This document shows positions 55,190 to 64,000 of a DNA stretch of 64,000 bases, piece by piece. The notes below the pieces were generated by a model. The model was not told where the DNA came from. It did not search any database and saw only the letters and a program-made list of their open reading frames with translations. Position numbers and translations under genes: made by a program. The stretch comes from Chitinophaga pinensis. Lineage in GTDB: Bacteria > Bacteroidota > Bacteroidia > Chitinophagales > CAMDFR01. The stretch lies in NCBI GenBank assembly GCA_945860705.1, contig CAMART010000008.1, positions 57,036 to 121,035 on the forward strand, read 5' to 3'. Within the stretch, counting starts at the first letter, position 1. Every line of letters starts with the position of its first letter.

Positions 55190-56542
55190 CTAGCTCTTAC
55201 CAACATAATTATGTGGTGTTATTTTTTTGAGTTCTGCTTTCAATTCTTTTTTTACATCCAAAGTATCTACAAATTCATGAATCAATTTCATAGTTATAGA
55301 TTCATTAGTTCTAGTGAGCTCTTTTAGTTTTTCATACGGATTAGTATATCCCTCTCTGCGTAATACAGTTTGTATGGCTTCTGCTACAACTATACAATTT
55401 TTATCTAGTGCATTTTCTATAGCTTTTGGATTGAGTAATAGTTTTGATAATCCTTTTTCTAAACTAGAAAAAGCAATAAGTATATGTCCATATGGCACTC
55501 CTATATTTCTAGTTACTGTGCTGTCTGTAAGATCTCTCTGCAATCTAGATACAGGTAATTTTGCACTAAGGTGTTCGAGAAGTGCGTTGGCTAGTCCTAA
55601 ATTCCCTTCAGCATTTTCAAAATCTATAGGATTTACTTTATGTGGCATTGCACTACTTCCTACTTCATTTTTATTTATTTTTTGTTTGAAATATTCCATA
55701 GAAATATAAGCCCACATATCTTTACTAAAATCTAAAAGTATCGTATTGATTCGTTTTTGTGCATCAAATATGGCAGCCATATTATCATAGTGCTCTATTT
55801 GAGTAGTATGTTTTTGCCTATCAATACCAAGGCTATTTTTCATAAAATTATTAGCAAATTTTATCCAATCAGTTTTGGGATATGCTACAAAATGCGCATT
55901 CATATTTCCTGTAGCACCTCCAAATTTGCCAGAGTGCGCTATAGATTTAAGTTGTTTCACTTGATTTTGAAGTCTCTCTACAAACACCATCATCTCTTTA
56001 CCAAGTTTGGTGGGTGATGCAGGCTGTCCGTGTGTATGAGCCAACATTGGAATATTTTTCCATTCTTTTGCTAATATTTCTATTTGCGAAATCAATGAAA
56101 TTATTTTTGGTAAATATTCTTGCTCAGTAAATAATTTTATACTTAATGGTATAGCAGTATTATTTATATCTTGTGATGTCAATCCAAAATGCACAAATTC
56201 TTTGTAAGCACCCAGCTTCAATTCATCCATTTTTTTCTTGATAAAATATTCCACTGCTTTTACATCATGATTGGTTACTTTTTCGGTATTTTTAATTTCT
56301 TGTGCATCTGTCTCCGAAAATTTTAAATAAATATTCCTTAAATCTTTCCACTTATTTTTACTTACAGACTTCAACTGAGGCAATGGCAGTTCACATAGAG
56401 CTATGAAATATTCTATTTCTACTTGTACACGATATTTGATCAATGCATATTCAGAAAAATAATTGCTCAACACTTCCGTTTTGCCTCTGTATCTACCATC
56501 AATAGGCGAAATAGCTGAAAGTTCTGTAAGCTTTGCCATCAT
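55190..56542 (-). CDS. purB: Adenylosuccinate lyase
   Basis: A 450-residue fumarase-superfamily lyase that removes fumarate from SAICAR and adenylosuccinate in purine synthesis. The N-terminus LTELSAISPIDGRYRGKTEVLSNYFSEYALI, the block LAHTHGQPASPTKLGKEM with the catalytic His, and the signature GSSAMPHKVNPIDFENAEGN with the mobile-loop Ser are all present. Length fits the E. coli-type PurB. A -7-like TACCTTTG on the minus strand at 56617-56610 could be its promoter. Confidence 0.96.
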   Translation of the reverse strand: MMAKLTELSAISPIDGRYRGKTEVLSNYFSEYALIKYRVQVEIEYFIALCELPLPQLKSVSKNKWKDLRNIYLKFSETDAQEIKNTEKVTNHDVKAVEYFIKKKMDELKLGAYKEFVHFGLTSQDINNTAIPLSIKLFTEQEYLPKIISLISQIEILAKEWKNIPMLAHTHGQPASPTKLGKEMMVFVERLQNQVKQLKSIAHSGKFGGATGNMNAHFVAYPKTDWIKFANNFMKNSLGIDRQKHTTQIEHYDNMAAIFDAQKRINTILLDFSKDMWAYISMEYFKQKINKNEVGSSAMPHKVNPIDFENAEGNLGLANALLEHLSAKLPVSRLQRDLTDSTVTRNIGVPYGHILIAFSSLEKGLSKLLLNPKAIENALDKNCIVVAEAIQTVLRREGYTNPYEKLKELTRTNESITMKLIHEFVDTLDVKKELKAELKKITPHNYVGKS

Positions 56543-56756
56543 ATTTAGTTAATTTTTAATTTGTTAAAAGAATAAATGTAGCTAAAAATAAATTTACTAA
56601 TACACCTTACAAAGGTACGCAAAGGCAGAAATAATCTAGATTTTTTATCTACATAAAAAAAGTTTTGCACACATATATATGAAGATGAATTTGGATAATA
56701 TCAATTTTTCTGTATTTATTTGTAGTCTGAATGAGTTTATTAAAACAAGAATTAGA

Positions 56757-59216
56757 ATGTCAAAAAGCCTTTTTATTGTAGAGTCCCCTGCAAAAGCGAA
56801 AACAATTGGGAAGTATTTGGGAAATGATTTTATTGTCACTTCGAGTTATGGTCATGTGAGAGATTTGCCAGAAAGTAAGCTCTCTATAGATATAAATAAT
56901 AACTACGAACCACAATATGTAGTATCTGAAGACAAAGAAAAAATAGTAGCCGAACTTATAAAACTCGCCAAAAAAGCAAAAGACATCTATTTTGCAACGG
57001 ATGAGGATCGTGAGGGTGAGGCTATCTCTTGGCATCTCTGCAAAATATTGGATGTAGATCCAAAAACTGCAAAACGAGTTACTTATACTGAGATTACCAA
57101 AAAAGCAATTGAAAAAGCTATAGCCAATCCACGTAAACTAAATCTTGATTTAGTAGATGCGCAGCAAGCAAGAAGAGTACTCGATAGAATAGTAGGTTAT
57201 GAGGTCTCTCCTATTTTATGGAAAAAAGTAAGACCCAACTTAAGTGCTGGTAGAGTGCAATCTGTAGCTACAAAATTGATTGTAGAAAGAGAAAGAGAAA
57301 TCAATGCCTTCAATAGTTCATCGGTATTTAAAATATTGGCAAAGTTTCCAGTAGAAGATGGCAAAGGAAAAGCAGCTACTCTCAAAGCAGAAAGAAAACA
57401 AGCTACACCAAAATTTGATGATGCTAAAAACTTTTTAGAATCATGCATCGGTGCAAAATACAGCATAAAAGATATAGAGAAAAAACCAGGTAAAAGAAAT
57501 CCTGCAGCACCATTTACAACTTCTACGTTGCAACAAGAAGCGAGTAGAAAATTGGGCTTTTCGGTAATAAAAACAATGCTTGTAGCTCAAAAACTTTATG
57601 AGCAAGGACATATCACTTATATGAGAACTGACTCTACCAACTTATCTGATGATGCTATGAAAGCTTCTGCAGATGAGATAAACAGTAGATATGGCAAAGA
57701 ATACGCACAAGCTAGAAACTATACCAACAAAGCAAAAGGTGCACAAGAAGCGCATGAAGCTATTCGTCCTACTTTATTTAATGTAACAGAAATAAATGTA
57801 GAATACGACCAACAAAGATTGTATGATTTAATCTGGAAACGCACTGTAGCAAGCCAAATGGCACAAGCTCAAACAGAAAAAACGATTGCGTCTATAGAAA
57901 TAAGTACTAATAAAGAAATCTTACAAGCAAGTGGTGAGGTAATCATCTTTGAAGGATTTTTGAAAGTATATAATGAAAGTACCGATGAAGATGAGGATGA
58001 AGAAACATCAGGACTTCTACCACCATTAACTATTGGTCAAAATCTAGACCTAGATGAAATGATGGCTACAGAACGTTTTTCGAAACCTGCAGCAAGATAT
58101 AGCGAGGCAGCACTTGTAAAAAAACTTGAAGAATTGGGTATCGGTAGACCATCTACCTATGCTCCTACTATCAGTACTATACAAAATAGAGGCTATGTAG
58201 TGAAAGGAATTAAAGTTGGTAAAGAAAGAGTAGTAAAACAATTTTTACTTAAAAAAGATAAGGTAAGCAATATAGATACAAAAGAAATCTATGGTGCAGA
58301 TAAAAACAAATTGATGCCCTCAGATGTAGGTATTATGGTTACTGACTTTTTGGAAGAAAACTTCAAAGACATCATGAACTATAGTTTCACAGCAAATGTA
58401 GAGCAAGAGTTTGATAATATAGCAAGTGGTGATATTAAGTGGGCAAAAATGATTGATGGTTTTTATAAGCCATTTCACAAAAATGTAGAACATACTACTG
58501 AGCACAGTGAGCGTGCAAACATGGAAAAAATTCTAGGTAATCATCCAGAAAATGGTGAAGTGATTTTAGCTAGAATAGGTAAGTTTGGCCCTATGGTACA
58601 GATGGGGCAACCTGTAGAAGATGGTCCTAAACCTCGCTACGCAAAAATGAAAGCCGATCAAAGCATCGAAACGATTACTTTAGAAGAAGCACTAGATTTA
58701 TTTAAACTTCCATTGAAATTTGGTGAATACGAAGGCTACGAAATGTCTGCTAATATTGGAAGATTTGGTCCATACGTACTATATAATAAAGTGTTTGCAT
58801 CTGTGCCAAAAGAATATGATATCTATGAACTGACTCGTGAGCAAGCGATAGAAATCATCAAAAACAAAGCAGAAGCTGATGCAAAAAAAATGATTAAATC
58901 ATTTGAAAAAGAAGGCATAGACTTACTCAATGGAAGATATGGCCCTTATATCAAAAAAGGGAAAGACAACTATAAAATACCAAAAGATAGAGAGCCTGAA
59001 AGCTTGACTATAGAGGAAATACAAGCATTGATAGCAGAGCAAGATGCCAATCCTAAAAAAGGGGGAAGAGGTCGTTTTCAAAAGAAAGCAGCTCCAGAAC
59101 CAAAAGCAAAAAAAGCTCCTGCAAAAAAAGCAGCTACTAAAAAAGCGGCAACAACAAAAACTAAAAGTACAGCTACCAAAAAAGCAGCAACTAAAAAAGC
59201 AACGACTAAAAAATAA
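56757..59216 (+). CDS. topA: DNA topoisomerase I
   Basis: An 819-residue type IA topoisomerase. The Toprim domain opens SLFIVESPAKAKTIGKYLGN and contains FATDEDREGEAISWHL; the catalytic Tyr288 is in HITYMRTDSTNLS; SAGRVQSVATKLI is the decatenation-loop block. Instead of Cys4 zinc fingers the C-terminus has repeated KFGPMVQMG/RFGPYVLY/RYGPYIKKG modules and a tail of Lys/Ala repeats (about 775-819) that should bind DNA. I chose the ATG at 56757; an in-frame ATG 78 nt upstream would add an unrelated N-terminus. Confidence 0.96.
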   Translation: MSKSLFIVESPAKAKTIGKYLGNDFIVTSSYGHVRDLPESKLSIDINNNYEPQYVVSEDKEKIVAELIKLAKKAKDIYFATDEDREGEAISWHLCKILDVDPKTAKRVTYTEITKKAIEKAIANPRKLNLDLVDAQQARRVLDRIVGYEVSPILWKKVRPNLSAGRVQSVATKLIVEREREINAFNSSSVFKILAKFPVEDGKGKAATLKAERKQATPKFDDAKNFLESCIGAKYSIKDIEKKPGKRNPAAPFTTSTLQQEASRKLGFSVIKTMLVAQKLYEQGHITYMRTDSTNLSDDAMKASADEINSRYGKEYAQARNYTNKAKGAQEAHEAIRPTLFNVTEINVEYDQQRLYDLIWKRTVASQMAQAQTEKTIASIEISTNKEILQASGEVIIFEGFLKVYNESTDEDEDEETSGLLPPLTIGQNLDLDEMMATERFSKPAARYSEAALVKKLEELGIGRPSTYAPTISTIQNRGYVVKGIKVGKERVVKQFLLKKDKVSNIDTKEIYGADKNKLMPSDVGIMVTDFLEENFKDIMNYSFTANVEQEFDNIASGDIKWAKMIDGFYKPFHKNVEHTTEHSERANMEKILGNHPENGEVILARIGKFGPMVQMGQPVEDGPKPRYAKMKADQSIETITLEEALDLFKLPLKFGEYEGYEMSANIGRFGPYVLYNKVFASVPKEYDIYELTREQAIEIIKNKAEADAKKMIKSFEKEGIDLLNGRYGPYIKKGKDNYKIPKDREPESLTIEEIQALIAEQDANPKKGGRGRFQKKAAPEPKAKKAPAKKAATKKAATTKTKSTATKKAATKKATTKK

Positions 59217-59237
59217 GGAATATACTCATAGCTATAC

Positions 59238-60122
59238 ATGGATATAAACCAAATAAATAGAAAAGAACTGGAAGCACTATTGGCTTTGCTAGATGATAGC
59301 GACTCTGAAGTATATGAGCATGTATTTGACAAACTAAGTACCTATGGAAAAGAGATCATCCCAGAGCTAGAAAGTGCTTGGGCAGATGCTTTCAATGAAA
59401 AAATGCACGAGCGACTCGAAGAACTCATTCATAGAATTCAATTCAATTCGCTACATACAGCATTTGAAGCCTATGTGCAGAAAGATGAATTTGATTTGCT
59501 AGAAGGTGCCAGTATATTGGCAAACTTTTCTTATCCAGATTTAGAATTGGAGTCTATACAAAAAGAAATCACAAAGCTAAAAAGAGATATATGGCTAGAG
59601 ATGAATGAAAGCCTCACTCCTCTCGAAAAAATAAATGTACTCAATCAAATGTTTTTTTCAAATTTCAATTTTGAAATCACCAGTCCTGCCAATATAGATG
59701 AGAGCGATTTTTATATCAATAAATTTCTGGAAACGAGAAATGCACATCCTATCTTAGTTGGTTTGTTGTACATCATTCTTGCACGCAAACTCGATTTACC
59801 AGTTTATGGATTGAATTTACCTAATCATTTCGCATTGGTATTTTGCAGAAACAATATCGACTTTAGAGAAAGTATAGAAGAGCATAGAAGTGAAGTGATT
59901 TTCTATATCAATACACATCAGAAAGGAGCTATTTTTACTAAGAGTGAAATAGAAGAATATCTTTCTAAAATAGAACAAACTAATAAAATAGAATACTTCG
60001 TACCCTGCACAGATAAACGAATCATAAAACTCCTTCTCAAAAATCTACTCAACTATTATATCAGCAAAAACGACGAAATCCGTGCTAGAGAATTGAGCAC
60101 GCTAGTAAGCCTTATTTTGTAG
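59238..60122 (+). CDS. SirB1-like transglutaminase-fold protein
   Basis: A 294-residue protein of the SirB1/transglutaminase-like family. The diagnostic part is LTPLEKINVLNQMFFSNFNF, then NAHPILVGLLYIILARKLDLPVYGLNLPNHFALVF, which lacks the transglutaminase Cys, as SirB1 proteins often do, so an enzymatic role is doubtful. It starts 21 nt after topA and probably shares its message. The N-terminal 90 residues are helical and may contain HEAT-like turns. Function unknown. Confidence 0.85.
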   Translation: MDINQINRKELEALLALLDDSDSEVYEHVFDKLSTYGKEIIPELESAWADAFNEKMHERLEELIHRIQFNSLHTAFEAYVQKDEFDLLEGASILANFSYPDLELESIQKEITKLKRDIWLEMNESLTPLEKINVLNQMFFSNFNFEITSPANIDESDFYINKFLETRNAHPILVGLLYIILARKLDLPVYGLNLPNHFALVFCRNNIDFRESIEEHRSEVIFYINTHQKGAIFTKSEIEEYLSKIEQTNKIEYFVPCTDKRIIKLLLKNLLNYYISKNDEIRARELSTLVSLIL

Positions 60123-60875
60123 TGTTAAGTTTTGAATGCAAAGATAATTTTGAATTTTTGAATTATGAATTTTGAATAATTTAATAAGATACACTTATTG
60201 TTTTATCTAATATTATGATAATTTAAAATAGGTAATTGAAAATTGAAAAATTGGTCATTGAAAAATTGATCATTGGTTATTGAAATTCTCAACCGGCTCA
60301 TCTTCCCTGTCATTGCGAGAAGAAACGAAGCAATTGAGAGAGCCTGTTCCGCTAGAGCGGAAGGTTAGGGGTGTGTTTATATAAAATAAAATTAAAGATG
60401 CCTCCTTCCTCGGCATTTCAAAAAGCATTATAAAAGTAGTTTGGTATTCCGAGGAACGAGGAATCTCAATGTATGCTTATCAAACATAGATGCCTCCTTC
60501 CTCGGCATTTCAAAAAAACTATTTTTACTCTTGTTGCACTATATATTTTTATGCTGGTTCAACTTTTTGTTTAAAGAAGTATCTCCCGAAGTTTCGGGAC
60601 TGAATGACCCTGTATTTATCTTTTCCAATCTGTCATTCAGAAGGAAACTACTTTGATAGGATGATTAGTAAATCACTTTATTAAATCTTAAATAAAAAGT
60701 AAATCTATAAGTTACCTCCTTCATCGGCATTTCAAAAAACTATGTAAGAATTTCACATCTGCTAACCTGACTGCCGTCAGGCAAGTTCTGCTAATATAAA
60801 GATTTGCTAATCTGTTAATTATTTTTTTTATTTCCATTATTCTCCCTATCTTAGTAAAACCTAAAAATAATAATC
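60123..60875. other. Repeat-rich non-coding region
   Basis: No believable gene in 750 bp. It holds simple repeats of GAATTTTGAATTATGA and ATTGAAAAATTG type (60130-60290); hairpins TTCCGCT/AGCGGAA (60347-60362), TCCCGAA/TTCGGGA (60584-60599) and CCTGAC/GTCAGG (60766-60781); and three direct repeats described separately. GC is higher than the surroundings in the hairpins. Confidence 0.7.
60396..60738 (+). repeat. Three copies of a ~29-bp direct repeat
   Basis: The word beginning AGATGCCTCCTTCCTCGGCA and ending TTTCAAAAA occurs at 60396-60424 and 60488-60516 without mismatch, and a 24-bp form with one change (CTTCATCGG) at 60715-60738. The spacing is irregular (about 92 and 230 bp), so this is not a CRISPR array. 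Confidence 0.85.
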
Positions 60876-62006
60876 ATGAAAAAATATATACTCCTTAGTA
60901 TCATTTTTCTACTTTCTTATTCCTCTATCAAAAGCCAAGATTATAGGTATATTCCAGATGCTAATTTTAGAGCATATTTAGTAGGCCTTGGTTGTCCATT
61001 TGATATGAGTGGAGATAGTTTAGATATAACATCAACAGTAGTTACTAGTTTGACTATAATGAATTGTTATGGTAGAAATATTAGTAATTTATCTGGTATT
61101 GAATATTTTACTTCATTAACAACTTTAGCTTGCTATACCAATAGAATGACGAGCTTACCTAGCTTACCAAGTTCTTTGCAAGTATTAGATTGTTATAATA
61201 ATTCACTGACAAGTTTACCAGCTTTACCGATTACTTTGACTGAATTGAGTATTGAATATAATTCAATTACAAGCTTACCCAGCTTACCAAGTTCTTTGCA
61301 AGTATTAGATTGTTATAATAATTCACTTACAAGTTTACCAGCTTTACCTAGTTCATTAAATTATTTATCTTGTGATATTAATTTTCTTACAATCTTACCT
61401 ACATTACCTAGTTCATTAACTCGTTTATTTTGTGCTTTTAATTCACTGACAAATTTACCTGCTTTACCGATTACTTTGACTGTATTAGATTGTTATAATA
61501 ATTCACTTACAAGTTTACCAGCTTTACCGAATACTTTGACTGAATTGAGTTGCGGTCATAATTCACTTACAAGCTTACCAAACTTACCTACTTCATTAAC
61601 TCGATTATTTTGTAATGATAATACTTCTTTAAACTGTTTACCATATTTAACAAATCAACTTACTGAAATATATTTTTCAAATACATCTATAACATGTCTA
61701 CCAAATTTTATACCTAGTGCAATATATTCACCACCAATAGGCACATATCCATTTTGCAATACATATATTCATACTTGTCCATCATATACAGCTATTCAAG
61801 GGAATATATTTATGGATACTGATTTAGATTGTATAATAGATAGTACTGAACCAAAAATTAACTATATAAACTTGAACTTAAAACAAGGAATCACTACTAC
61901 GCAAAACACTACTAGTGGATTTAATGGCTTATATTCTTTTGATCCTTTATCAAATGGAATATATACTGTAAATATAGACACTACTAATATACCTTTTACC
62001 GTCTGA
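60876..62006 (+). CDS. N-terminal part: leucine-rich repeat protein before the TGA
   Basis: A 376-residue open frame. Signal peptide MKKYILLSIIFLLSYSSIKS; capping region with DYRYIPDANFRAYLVGLGCP; then eight or so 20-residue LRR units of the form TSLPSLPSSLQVLDCYNNSL, and a B-type beta domain (IQGNIFMDTDLDCIIDSTEPK…NGIYTVNI) that is cut off. It ends at the TGA and has no sorting domain of its own, so it would be left in the periplasm. Best read as a fragment of the larger gene. Confidence 0.7.
   Translation: MKKYILLSIIFLLSYSSIKSQDYRYIPDANFRAYLVGLGCPFDMSGDSLDITSTVVTSLTIMNCYGRNISNLSGIEYFTSLTTLACYTNRMTSLPSLPSSLQVLDCYNNSLTSLPALPITLTELSIEYNSITSLPSLPSSLQVLDCYNNSLTSLPALPSSLNYLSCDINFLTILPTLPSSLTRLFCAFNSLTNLPALPITLTVLDCYNNSLTSLPALPNTLTELSCGHNSLTSLPNLPTSLTRLFCNDNTSLNCLPYLTNQLTEIYFSNTSITCLPNFIPSAIYSPPIGTYPFCNTYIHTCPSYTAIQGNIFMDTDLDCIIDSTEPKINYINLNLKQGITTTQNTTSGFNGLYSFDPLSNGIYTVNIDTTNIPFTV
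61148..61627 (+). repeat. 60-bp tandem repeats coding LRR units
   Basis: About eight consecutive 60-bp units (20 residues each). Units 1 and 3 are almost identical over the whole 60 bp (at 61148 and 61268), showing recent duplication or gene conversion with a 120-bp shift. The number of units could vary by recombination. Confidence 0.9.
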
Positions 62007-62012
62007 TGTCCT

Positions 62013-63773
62013 GTGACGGGCTATGATACTATAAATATAGATTCTGCTCATCTATACAACTCAAATATAAACTTCGCCCTTCAGTGCAAATCTGGTTTTG
62101 ATATAGGCACAACTGGTTTAATTAATACTAGATTAATTCGCCCTGCTTCTGTTGCTAGTTTTAATTTACATGCTGGAGATATGGCTAGTATTTATGGAGT
62201 ACATTGTACAACTATAGCTGGTAAGATTAGTATCAATTATTCTGGACCATTGCATTATACTGGAGTTGGAGCTGGCACCTTATTACCAGATAGTATTTTA
62301 CCAAATAGATTAGTATGGAATATTGCTGATTTTTCTTTACTTGATTTTAATAACGACATCAAACCCAATTTCTTTATAGATTCTTCTGCATTGATTGGCG
62401 ATTTAGTTTGCTTTACTACTGAAGTTACACCAAACACTGGAGATAGAGTACCGAGTAATAATATATTCTCTCAATGTTTTGATGTACGCGCAGCATATGA
62501 TCCAAACTATAAAGGAGTAAGTCCATCTGGAACAGTTACTGCTACTCAAGATTGGTTATACTATACTATACATTTTCAAAATCTAGGAAATAGCTTTGCA
62601 GAAAATATTTATATATGGGATACAATAGATCCAAATTTAGATTTAAATACCATTCAAATAATGGGAGCAAGTCATAATCAGTTTATGAATGTATTTAATA
62701 ATAATCGTTCGGTAAGATTTAATTTCCTGAATATCATGCTACAAGATAGTGCTACAAACGAACCAGAGAGTAAAGGTTGGGTTCAGTATAGAATCAAACC
62801 AAATACAGGATTGAGCGAAGGAATGCAAATAAGAAATACTGCTTCTATTTTATTTGACTTAAATGCCCCTGTGGTGACCAATACCGTAAGCAATAGAATC
62901 TGCAATACCACAAGTAATATCTCTCAAACATATACTATCAATCAAGGACAAAGTATTAGTATAGGAAGTAATACATATTCAACAAATGGATATTATACAG
63001 AAATATTTAGCAACATAAATGGATGTGATTCTATTATAAATACTACAATATTAGTAACTGAATGTTATGATACATTAACCCAAAACATTTCAATCAATCA
63101 AGGTGAAAGTATTATTATTAATGGACACACTTATTTTTCTTCAGGTATATATCAAGATACAATTAAATATATAAATGAATGTGATTCTTTAATAATTACT
63201 AATTTAATTGCTTATGAATGTTATGATACATTAATTCAAAACATAACTATCAATCAAGGTGAAAGTATTTTAATTAATGGCAATATTTATAATACGACAG
63301 GTTTAACTATTGACACAATTAGTTACACAAATAACTGCGATTCTATTATAATTACCAATTTAATTGTAAATGAATGTTATGATTCATTAACTCAAAATTT
63401 ATCTATCAATCAAGGGGAAAGTATTTTAGTAAATGGAAATACATATACATCTTCAGGGCAGTATATTGATACTATAGGTTATACGAATGATTGTGACTCT
63501 ATTATTATCACCAATTTAAGTGTAATAAATGGAATAGCTGATTTAGAAAACCTTAGAATCAATATCTATCCAAACCCAGCCAATCATCAAGTACTAATAC
63601 AACTAGAAGGTCATTCTACAGAGCCATTGAGCATCATAGATATGTATGGTAGAAAAGTATATGTAAGTGAGAACATCACAAATAAATACCTAATCAATAC
63701 TGAATCTTGGAGCAATGGAACCTACATCATCCAATTTGGAAGCAAGAGAGGAAAGTTGGTGGTGAGTCACTAA
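62013..63773 (+). CDS. C-terminal part: DUF7619-like and T9SS type A sorting domains after the TGA
   Basis: A 586-residue open frame in the same phase as the upstream part; the first usable start is a GTG at 62013, with no promoter or signal peptide, so separate expression as an exported protein is unlikely. Domains: rest of the B-type region, DUF7619-like module (DWLYYTIHFQNLGNSFAENIYIWDTIDPNL… RNTASILFDLNAPVVTNTV), four repeats of about 51 residues with CYDTLTQNISINQGESI, and a type A sorting domain (LRINIYPNPANHQVLIQ…WSNGTYIIQFGSKRG). Confidence 0.65.
   Translation: MTGYDTINIDSAHLYNSNINFALQCKSGFDIGTTGLINTRLIRPASVASFNLHAGDMASIYGVHCTTIAGKISINYSGPLHYTGVGAGTLLPDSILPNRLVWNIADFSLLDFNNDIKPNFFIDSSALIGDLVCFTTEVTPNTGDRVPSNNIFSQCFDVRAAYDPNYKGVSPSGTVTATQDWLYYTIHFQNLGNSFAENIYIWDTIDPNLDLNTIQIMGASHNQFMNVFNNNRSVRFNFLNIMLQDSATNEPESKGWVQYRIKPNTGLSEGMQIRNTASILFDLNAPVVTNTVSNRICNTTSNISQTYTINQGQSISIGSNTYSTNGYYTEIFSNINGCDSIINTTILVTECYDTLTQNISINQGESIIINGHTYFSSGIYQDTIKYINECDSLIITNLIAYECYDTLIQNITINQGESILINGNIYNTTGLTIDTISYTNNCDSIIITNLIVNECYDSLTQNLSINQGESILVNGNTYTSSGQYIDTIGYTNDCDSIIITNLSVINGIADLENLRINIYPNPANHQVLIQLEGHSTEPLSIIDMYGRKVYVSENITNKYLINTESWSNGTYIIQFGSKRGKLVVSH
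62923..63525 (+). repeat. Four ~153-bp tandem repeats
   Basis: Units of about 51 residues containing ITINQGESI and NECDSIIITN. The last three start near 63058, 63211 and 63364 (153-bp period) and are closely similar; the first is divergent. They form a stalk-like section before the sorting domain. Confidence 0.85.
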
Positions 63774-63858
63774 ATAATTTGAGTGTTGAGTTGTGAGTGT
63801 TGAGTTATGAGTTTTTAATACTAAATGTTAAGTGTTAAATTTTAAATACATATTTGTA

Positions 63859-64000
63859 TGTCCCTGAAATAGGTTGACCGAAAAAGTCAACTTAAAATGC
63901 AATCAAAGTTAAAAAAAATTAGAACAATCAGAAAGTTTTCTGAAGAATTTAAAAAGTCAATAGTGACTAGTTATGAGAAAGGAGAATATAGCGTATATCA
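63859..64000 (+). mobile_element. Left end of an IS3-like insertion sequence, cut by window edge
   Basis: The likely terminus TGTCCCTGAAATAGG starts at 63859. GTTGAC (63873-63878) and GTCAAC (63886-63891) form a hairpin before the first ORF. The element continues beyond the window, so its right end and target duplication cannot be seen. Confidence 0.65.
63897..64000 (+). CDS. IS3-family transposase OrfA, N-terminal fragment
   Basis: The first 34 codons read MQSKLKKIRTIRKFSEEFKK then SIVTSYEKGEYSVY, the start of the helix-turn-helix domain of IS3-type OrfA proteins (pattern RkfSeEFKksiV..ye.GeysV). The rest is outside the window. OrfA binds the terminal repeats; the DDE catalytic part is normally encoded by orfB after a programmed frameshift. 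Confidence 0.75.
   Translation, partial: MQSKLKKIRTIRKFSEEFKKSIVTSYEKGEYSVY

Larger units (their letters stand above)
60876..63773 (+). pseudogene. Leucine-rich-repeat T9SS cargo gene interrupted by an in-frame TGA
   Basis: From the ATG at 60876 to the TAA at 63773 one reading frame runs with a single stop, TGA at 62004-62006. The protein reads …DTTNIPFTV, stop, CPVTGYDTINIDS… with no shift and no lost residues, so both halves clearly belong to one 965-residue surface protein: signal peptide, LRR region, SdrD-like B domain across the stop, DUF7619-like domain, four ~51-residue repeats and a T9SS type A sorting domain. The nonsense codon separates the export signal for the inner membrane from the T9SS sorting signal, so the product should be lost unless the codon is read through or is a sequencing error. 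Confidence 0.7.

Noticed and set aside
60441..60656. A 71-codon open frame in the non-coding region before the LRR gene
   Set aside because: It runs through the direct repeats and hairpins, has no plausible domain, and its sequence changes character along its length; it is a by-product of repeat DNA.
60396..60738. Possible CRISPR array (three repeats)
   Set aside because: Spacing is about 92 and 230 bp, the third copy is shorter, and no cas genes are present.
62004..62006. Selenocysteine codon in the LRR protein
   Set aside because: The context is a secreted structural beta domain and I see no SECIS-like hairpin directly after the TGA; a nonsense mutation or sequencing error is simpler.

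Overview
The window is about 64 kb of AT-rich DNA (roughly 30% GC) from a member of the Bacteroidota. The phylum is indicated by type IX secretion (T9SS) sorting domains, a PorP/SprF protein, the menaquinone genes menA-menC-menE, a PafA-type phosphatase, paired PadR/PspC genes, the near absence of Shine-Dalgarno sequences, and many TAnnTTTG (-7) promoter elements. I cannot assign it below phylum. It looks like ordinary chromosome with a few accessory spots. I see no rRNA, tRNA, CRISPR array or prophage.

Layout. 1-8.5 kb: a truncated TPR protein on the minus strand, then M1 peptidase, ALDH7-type aldehyde dehydrogenase and YfhO membrane protein. 8.7-14.7 kb: one 2023-residue T9SS-exported protein closed by a strong terminator. 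14.9-17.5 kb: SixA-like phosphatase overlapping polyphosphate kinase. 17.5-22 kb: two uncharacterised secreted proteins, an OlsF-like acyltransferase and an alpha/beta hydrolase. 22-26.5 kb: DUF4139 protein, PhoH-like ATPase, and a toxin-antitoxin pair bracketed by 37-bp direct repeats. 26.6-29 kb: class A penicillin-binding protein. 29-33.1 kb: a compact minus-strand run of five genes: T9SS type B exported protein, PorP/SprF, coiled-coil protein, longin/roadblock-like protein and Ras-like small GTPase. 33.3-38.6 kb: small secreted protein, PadR, PspC protein, TonB-type receptor. 38.6-43 kb: DEAD-box helicase and menA-menC-menE. 43.1-49.5 kb: lipoprotein, TspO, PafA, small membrane protein, glycosyltransferase, OmpA-family protein, Skp/OmpH chaperone. 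49.5-55.2 kb: a segment bounded by two identical inverted 62-bp repeats, holding cold-shock protein, carB, a YdcH-like protein, a possible 33-residue membrane protein, CvfB-like protein and crcB. 55.2-60.1 kb: purB, topA and a SirB1-like protein. 60.1-60.9 kb: repeat-rich non-coding DNA. 60.9-63.8 kb: a leucine-rich-repeat T9SS cargo gene cut by one in-frame TGA. 63.86 kb to the end: the left end of an IS3-like insertion sequence.

The most interesting system is the five-gene run at 29.0-33.1 kb. It places a Ras-like GTPase, a possible longin/roadblock regulator and a coiled-coil protein directly behind a PorP/SprF-cargo pair of the gliding/T9SS type, which suggests a cytoplasmic GTP switch tied to a surface structure. 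Other points of note are -7 promoter elements placed 3-4 nt before start codons (probable leaderless mRNAs), the repeat-bracketed toxin-antitoxin pair, the nonsense codon in the LRR cargo gene, and an OlsF-like enzyme whose N-terminal acyltransferase motif looks inactivated.
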